Source: an uncultured Rhodocyclaceae bacterium
GTDB lineage: Bacteria > Pseudomonadota > Gammaproteobacteria > Burkholderiales > Rhodocyclaceae
Assembly: GCA_900549295.1 (NCBI GenBank)
Contig: URNG01000103.1
Location: 1-11,037, forward strand
Length of the DNA stretch: 11,037 bases
Direction: 5' to 3'
Part shown: positions 7,133-11,037 of the stretch, piece after piece
Numbering within the stretch: position 1 is the stretch's first letter
How the letters are laid out: every line of letters starts with the position of its first letter
The notes under the pieces: model-generated
Told to the model about the DNA's origin: nothing
What the model saw: the letters and a program-made list of their open reading frames with translations, nothing else
Database searches by the model: none
Program-made: the position numbers and the translations under genes

Positions 7133-9717
7133 GGCGCAGCCTGGGGCGCTTGCGTGCCAGTCGCGCATGGAAGATTTCGCTCTTCTGCGTGCTTGCCGCG
7201 TTGCTGACCTGGCTGTTCGCGCACTCCGGCGATGTCGACCCCAAGGGGCATCTGCGCTATACGCGGGCCGTGCATGACGTACAGCATCACGATGAACAAC
7301 TGAATGCGCGCGTGGTGGCGGCCTATGCCGGGTTGGTCGAGAATTATGACGGTATCCAGTATCACCTGCGGGAAATCGAGGCGAGCTTGCTGATTCTGGG
7401 CAAACTGCCGGACTGGATCGATGGCGAAGGCAGGCAGCGTCTGCAGAGCCGGCTTGCCGCCTTGCGCGAAGTGCATCAGCGCAAGCTGCGCGATGTCGAT
7501 CAATTTCAGCGCGACCATGCCGTGCTGCGCAATTCCACCTTGTATTTTCCGCAGGCTGCGGAGCATTTGCTCGCAGCGGCCGTTTGGCCCGACCGTCAGC
7601 GTTTTGCCGATTTTTCCCGGCAGTTGCTGGCGGCGCGGCTGAACCGGCGCCTCGATCAGGCGGGCGCGGTACGTCTGGAAAACGAGCTACGCCATTTGCA
7701 GGCGGCAGCGGACGCGCCGACAGGTTTGCCGGCGGTGCTGCTGCATGCGCAGGTGCTGATCCAGCGTGGCGCAAAACTGGCCTGGCGGGTGGACGACATC
7801 ATCCGCGCGCCGACCGCAGTGCAGCTCGATGAACTGGGCCGCAACTACCAGGCGAGTTATCGCCAGGCCTTGACGCAGGCCGCGTATTACCAGCGCCTGC
7901 TCTATGTGATTTCCCTGCTTCTGGGTGTTTATGCCTTGTATGCCCTGTTGCGCATGGAGCGCGACCGGCGCGCCCTGGTGGTGGCGCACGGCGATCTGGC
8001 TCAGCGTTATGAAGCGCAGCGCCGGGCCGAGGCCCAGTTACGCCTGTATGGGCAGGTGTTTACCCACGCCGGCGAAGGGATGATTATTACCGATCCCAAG
8101 GGCGGCATCATCGCCGTCAATCCGGCCTTCTGCCACATCACCGGCTATCCTGCCGAAGAGGTGCTGGGACAGACGCCGGCCCTGCTCAATTCCGGGCGGC
8201 ATGCGCCCAGTTTTTACCGCAACATGTGGCACATGCTGAAAGAAAGCGGCCACTGGCAGGGAGAAATCTGGAATCGGCGCAAGGATGGCGGGGTGTATCC
8301 GGAATGGCTGTCCATCGTTGCGACCTACGATGATGCCGGGGCGCTGGCGTATTACATCGGCGTGTTCATCGACATCACCGAGCGCAAGCAGAGTGAGGAA
8401 ACCATACACCATCTGGCCTACCACGATGCGCTGACCGGCCTGCCCAACCGGATCCTGATGGAGGACCGGATCAGCCAGGGGATACAGCAGGCGCGGCAGA
8501 ACCGGCAGTCCATGGCGGTGATCTACATCGATCTCGACCGTTTCAAGAACATCAACGACAGCCTGGGGCATGCGGTGGGCGATGAGTTGCTGGTGCAGGC
8601 GGCGCAACGGGCGCTGAATGTGCTGCGTCCGACCGATACCCTGAGCCGCCAGGGCGGGGATGAGTTCGTTGCCGTGCTGCCGGAACTGAACGATGCGCAG
8701 GAGGCCAATGCGATTTGCAGCAAACTGCTGGCGACCCTGTGCCAGCCCTATCGCCTGGCCGGGCATGAACTGACGGTGAGCGGCAGCGCCGGGATTGCGC
8801 TGTTCCCGGACGATGGCGACACGGTGCACGAGTTGCTGCGCAAGGCCGATGCCGCCATGTACCGGGCGAAAGACGAAGGGCGCAACACCTTCCGCCATTT
8901 TTCCTCGGAAATCAGCACGGCGACCCTGGGGGAACTGGTGCTGGAAAACGAGTTGTTCGGCGCGCTGGAGAGAAACGAATTGTTCCTGTGCTACCAGCCC
9001 AAGGTGGCGGCTGGGGATGGGCGTCTCATCGGTGCCGAAGCCCTGATGCGCTGGCATCACCGCGAGCAGGGCGTGATTTCGCCGCTGGTCTTCATTCCGC
9101 TGGCCGAAGAAAACGGTCTGATCGGCAGTTTTGGCGAATGGGCGCTGCGCAGCGTGTGCGCCCAGCAACGCGCCTGGCTCGATGCCGGCTACGAAGCCTT
9201 GCCGGTGGCGGTCAATATTTCGGCGCAGCAGTTTGCACAAAACGAATTGCCCGACCTGCTGGCGACGATTCTGGCCGAATACGATCTGCCGCCGCATCTG
9301 ATCGAACTGGAGCTGACCGAATCGCTCCTCATGCGCAATGCCGCCCGCGCGGCAAGCGTGCTGGAGCGCCTGCGCACCATGCAGATCCGGGTGGCGATCG
9401 ACGATTTCGGCACGGGTTATTCCTCACTCAGCTATCTGCACCAGTTCCCGGTGCATACCCTGAAAATCGACCGCAGCTTCGTGCGTCTGACCGATGAGGA
9501 AAACACGGACGGCAGCCCCAGCGAATCGGCCCGGCTTGCCGCCGCGATCATCGCCATGGCGCACCAGCTCGAACTGGAAGTCGTGGCCGAAGGCGTGGAA
9601 ACCGATGCCCAGGCGGCTTACCTGCATGCGCATGGCTGTGATGTGCTGCAAGGCTACCTCTATGGCCGCCCGCAGGCGGCGAGCGAATTTGGTCAGTTGC
9701 TGCGCCGCAGCGGCTGA
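7129..9717 (+). CDS. Membrane sensor with PAS, GGDEF and EAL domains (c-di-GMP turnover), probable DAHL periplasmic domain
   Basis: An 862-aa inner-membrane protein. A TM helix (about 15-31) is followed by about 220 residues of helical periplasmic sequence (33-253) and a second TM helix (about 256-275). The periplasmic part, with its NSTLYFP stretch (135-141), resembles the double all-helical ligand-binding (DAHL) family; I hold this call at moderate confidence. Then come a short coiled linker, a PAS domain (about 305-420), GGDEF (about 425-590) and EAL (about 600-855). GGDEF has an intact GGDEF (509-513) and an RPTD inhibitory site (500-503) five residues before it. EAL has EAL (637-639), Asn696, Glu728/Glu731, the IDDFGTGYSSL loop (757-767), Lys779, Glu821 and Gln841, so both c-di-GMP synthesis and hydrolysis look chemically possible. 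The GTG start overlaps the peroxidase stop (GTGA), implying translational coupling. Confidence 0.93.
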   Translation: MRRSLGRLRASRAWKISLFCVLAALLTWLFAHSGDVDPKGHLRYTRAVHDVQHHDEQLNARVVAAYAGLVENYDGIQYHLREIEASLLILGKLPDWIDGEGRQRLQSRLAALREVHQRKLRDVDQFQRDHAVLRNSTLYFPQAAEHLLAAAVWPDRQRFADFSRQLLAARLNRRLDQAGAVRLENELRHLQAAADAPTGLPAVLLHAQVLIQRGAKLAWRVDDIIRAPTAVQLDELGRNYQASYRQALTQAAYYQRLLYVISLLLGVYALYALLRMERDRRALVVAHGDLAQRYEAQRRAEAQLRLYGQVFTHAGEGMIITDPKGGIIAVNPAFCHITGYPAEEVLGQTPALLNSGRHAPSFYRNMWHMLKESGHWQGEIWNRRKDGGVYPEWLSIVATYDDAGALAYYIGVFIDITERKQSEETIHHLAYHDALTGLPNRILMEDRISQGIQQARQNRQSMAVIYIDLDRFKNINDSLGHAVGDELLVQAAQRALNVLRPTDTLSRQGGDEFVAVLPELNDAQEANAICSKLLATLCQPYRLAGHELTVSGSAGIALFPDDGDTVHELLRKADAAMYRAKDEGRNTFRHFSSEISTATLGELVLENELFGALERNELFLCYQPKVAAGDGRLIGAEALMRWHHREQGVISPLVFIPLAEENGLIGSFGEWALRSVCAQQRAWLDAGYEALPVAVNISAQQFAQNELPDLLATILAEYDLPPHLIELELTESLLMRNAARAASVLERLRTMQIRVAIDDFGTGYSSLSYLHQFPVHTLKIDRSFVRLTDEENTDGSPSESARLAAAIIAMAHQLELEVVAEGVETDAQAAYLHAHGCDVLQGYLYGRPQAASEFGQLLRRSG

Positions 9718-10757
9718 TTTTCCTGCTTTTCGGGCCGGTTCGTGCCGTCGATCTGGCGCGCTCGCAATTGGCCGCAGCCGCCTTCCACGTCCTGCCCTGC
9801 GGATTGGCGCACGGCGACGCGGATGCCGCGCTGGCGTAAATGCCGCACCAGTTGCGCCACGGTTTCCGGGCTGGGACGCTGGTAATCGAGCGCGGCTGTC
9901 GGGTTGTAGGGAATCAGGTTGAGGATGGCGTATTTGCCGGTGAGCAGATCGGCAGCGGCATCCATTTCGGCGAGGCTGTCGTTGATGCCGGCGAGCAGCG
10001 TCCATTGCAACTGGATGGGGTAGCCGGTGCGGCGGGCGTAATCCTCGCCCGCTTCAACCAGCGCGGTGGGAGTGAGGCGCGGCGCGCGCGGCAGGAGCCG
10101 TTCGCGCAAGTCGGCATTCGTGGTGTGCAGGGAGAGCGCCAGCGCGGGTCTGACTTTTTCCCGGGGCAGCCGCTCGAAAATGCGCGGGTCGCCGACGCTG
10201 GAAAATACGAGATCCTTGTGGCCGAAACCGCCCAGGGTGCCAAGCCAGCCGATGGCTGCCAGCACGTTGTCGAGATTGTGCGCCGGCTCGCCCATGCCCA
10301 TGAAGACCACGCGGCGCAGCCTCTGCTGGCGGCGGGCCAGCACGACCTGGGCCAGCATTTCCGGCGCGCTGACTTGCCGCAGCAAGCCGCTGCGCCCGGT
10401 CATGCAGAAGGTGCAGCCGACGGCGCAGCCGATCTGCGTCGAGATGCACACGCCGTCGCGCGGCAGCAGCACGCTTTCCACGCTTTGTCCGTCGGCCAGA
10501 CGCACCAGCAGACGTTTGCCGTCGTCGCCGGGATGTTCGGAAATCACGCTGGCCAGCGCATCCAGGGCGGCGCGCAGGGCAGGCAGGGCGGCACGTAGCG
10601 CCTGTGGCAGGAAATTTTCCGCCGCCTGTTTGCGTGGCCCGTGATCCAGCGCCTGACCGTGCAGCCAGGCGCGCAGCACGCGCTCGCGGTGCGCGGGGCC
10701 GGCCCCGAGCGCGGTGAATTCAGCCTCCAGGGCAGCCAGGCTGGCGGGGGGAGTCAT
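9693..10757 (-). CDS. RlmN/Cfr-family radical SAM RNA methyltransferase, divergent paralogue
   Basis: A 354-aa radical SAM enzyme of the family that methylates adenine in rRNA (RlmN at C2 of A2503 in 23S and A37 in some tRNAs; Cfr at C8). The [4Fe-4S] motif is Cys111-x3-Cys115-x2-Cys118. Both family-specific cysteines are present: Cys104 in GVCISTQ (E. coli Cys118) and Cys328 in GGCGQL (E. coli Cys355, the methyl carrier). MGMGEP (153-158) and ALSLHTTN (207-214) fit the fold. It departs from canonical RlmN where STSG becomes SSVGD (186-190) and where the TRGDDIDAACGQL region reads SAGQDVEGGCGQL (319-331). The start at 10757 matches the family N-terminus and overlaps the preceding stop (ATGA); no Shine-Dalgarno is seen. 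A separate housekeeping rlmN probably exists elsewhere. Its last 25 bases overlap the sensor gene on the other strand. Confidence 0.85.
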   Translation of the reverse strand: MTPPASLAALEAEFTALGAGPAHRERVLRAWLHGQALDHGPRKQAAENFLPQALRAALPALRAALDALASVISEHPGDDGKRLLVRLADGQSVESVLLPRDGVCISTQIGCAVGCTFCMTGRSGLLRQVSAPEMLAQVVLARRQQRLRRVVFMGMGEPAHNLDNVLAAIGWLGTLGGFGHKDLVFSSVGDPRIFERLPREKVRPALALSLHTTNADLRERLLPRAPRLTPTALVEAGEDYARRTGYPIQLQWTLLAGINDSLAEMDAAADLLTGKYAILNLIPYNPTAALDYQRPSPETVAQLVRHLRQRGIRVAVRQSAGQDVEGGCGQLRARQIDGTNRPEKQENQPLRRSN

Positions 10758-11037
10758 GCTTGTCGTGCTTGTTGCGCTTTGCGGCGGGCGTCGATGGCGT
10801 CGATTTCGGCAGCCTGCTCCGGGCGTAACGCCTCGGTATTGCGCGGGCGCACCGCCGCGCGCTGGGCTTGCGCGCGGGCCAGCGCGGCGGCAATGGCCGA
10901 GGATTCGGAGACCAGCGCGAGGTCGCCGGCCTGCGGAAAATGTGCGGCGATGCTGGCATTGAGCCGCGCGTGCGGCGCGATCACGCCCAGGCAATGCGGC
11001 CCGAGGACGCGCAGGCCATGCTTGCGCGCCACCGCCT
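10754..11037 (-). CDS. CoA-binding-domain protein, C-terminal part (acyl-CoA synthetase NDP-forming type, short)
   Basis: The reading frame runs off the window edge, so the N-terminus is missing. The visible part, VLGPHCLGVIAPHARLNAS then GDLALVSESSAIAAALA, resembles the end of the CoA-binding Rossmann domain and the start of the next domain in NDP-forming acyl-CoA synthetases and Pat-type acetyltransferases, where GPNCLG and VSQSGA are usual. After about 15 more residues the similarity stops. The protein ends in an Ala/Arg/Gln-rich tail with no further ligase domains. Either this is a short CoA-binding protein or the remnant of a larger enzyme. The TGA overlaps the ATG of the RlmN-like gene, so the two are probably coupled. 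A GTG at 11032 could be read as a start but cuts the domain, so it is unlikely to be the real one. Confidence 0.6.
   Translation of the reverse strand, partial: AVARKHGLRVLGPHCLGVIAPHARLNASIAAHFPQAGDLALVSESSAIAAALARAQAQRAAVRPRNTEALRPEQAAEIDAIDARRKAQQARQA

Noticed and set aside
8038..9297. A 419-codon minus-strand frame within the GGDEF-EAL gene
   Set aside because: Antisense shadow; the plus-strand protein contains continuous PAS, GGDEF and EAL motifs.
10758..10994. Extension of the RlmN-like protein to a 433-aa form
   Set aside because: The extra 79 residues are Arg/Ala/Gly-rich without similarity and overlap the CoA-binding gene in another frame. The family N-terminus fits the ATG at 10757.

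Overview
The window looks like a chromosomal segment of a high-GC betaproteobacterium. The 3' end of the 23S rRNA and the 5S rRNA carry betaproteobacterial-type sequence, and the proteins (HtpG, DUF3820, DUF1841 next to nth) fit that group. A Rhodocyclales-like host is my guess from gene content, not something I could test.

Layout: (1) 1-604 is the distal end of an rRNA operon: 23S 3' end, spacer, 5S and a strong intrinsic terminator. (2) 605-2958 holds htpG (Hsp90) behind a near-consensus sigma-32 heat-shock promoter, then a GNRA-capped hairpin and a small DUF3820 gene. (3) 2982-4769 is a stand-alone GspE/PilB-type secretion or pilus ATPase with no other secretion genes nearby. (4) 4794-5920, minus strand, carries nth (endonuclease III) followed by a DUF1841 gene, convergent with the ATPase gene. 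(5) 5921-6103 is a divergent control region between nth and a plus-strand pair. (6) 6104-9717 is that pair: a membrane-anchored di-haem cytochrome c peroxidase, overlapping by GTGA a two-TM sensor with PAS, GGDEF and EAL domains. (7) 9693-11037, minus strand, carries a divergent RlmN/Cfr-family radical SAM methyltransferase. Its start overlaps (ATGA) the end of a CoA-binding-domain gene that is cut off by the window edge. The methyltransferase and sensor genes overlap tail to tail by 25 bp.

Most of the window is housekeeping: translation, heat shock and base-excision repair. The parts most worth a second look are the coupled peroxidase/c-di-GMP sensor pair with a dyad in its leader, the RlmN paralogue that keeps both catalytic cysteines but has altered surrounding motifs, and the short acyl-CoA-synthetase-like ORF coupled to it. 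I see no CRISPR array, insertion sequence, prophage, tRNA or defence system. All functional statements rest on motif reading and family knowledge; no database search was possible.
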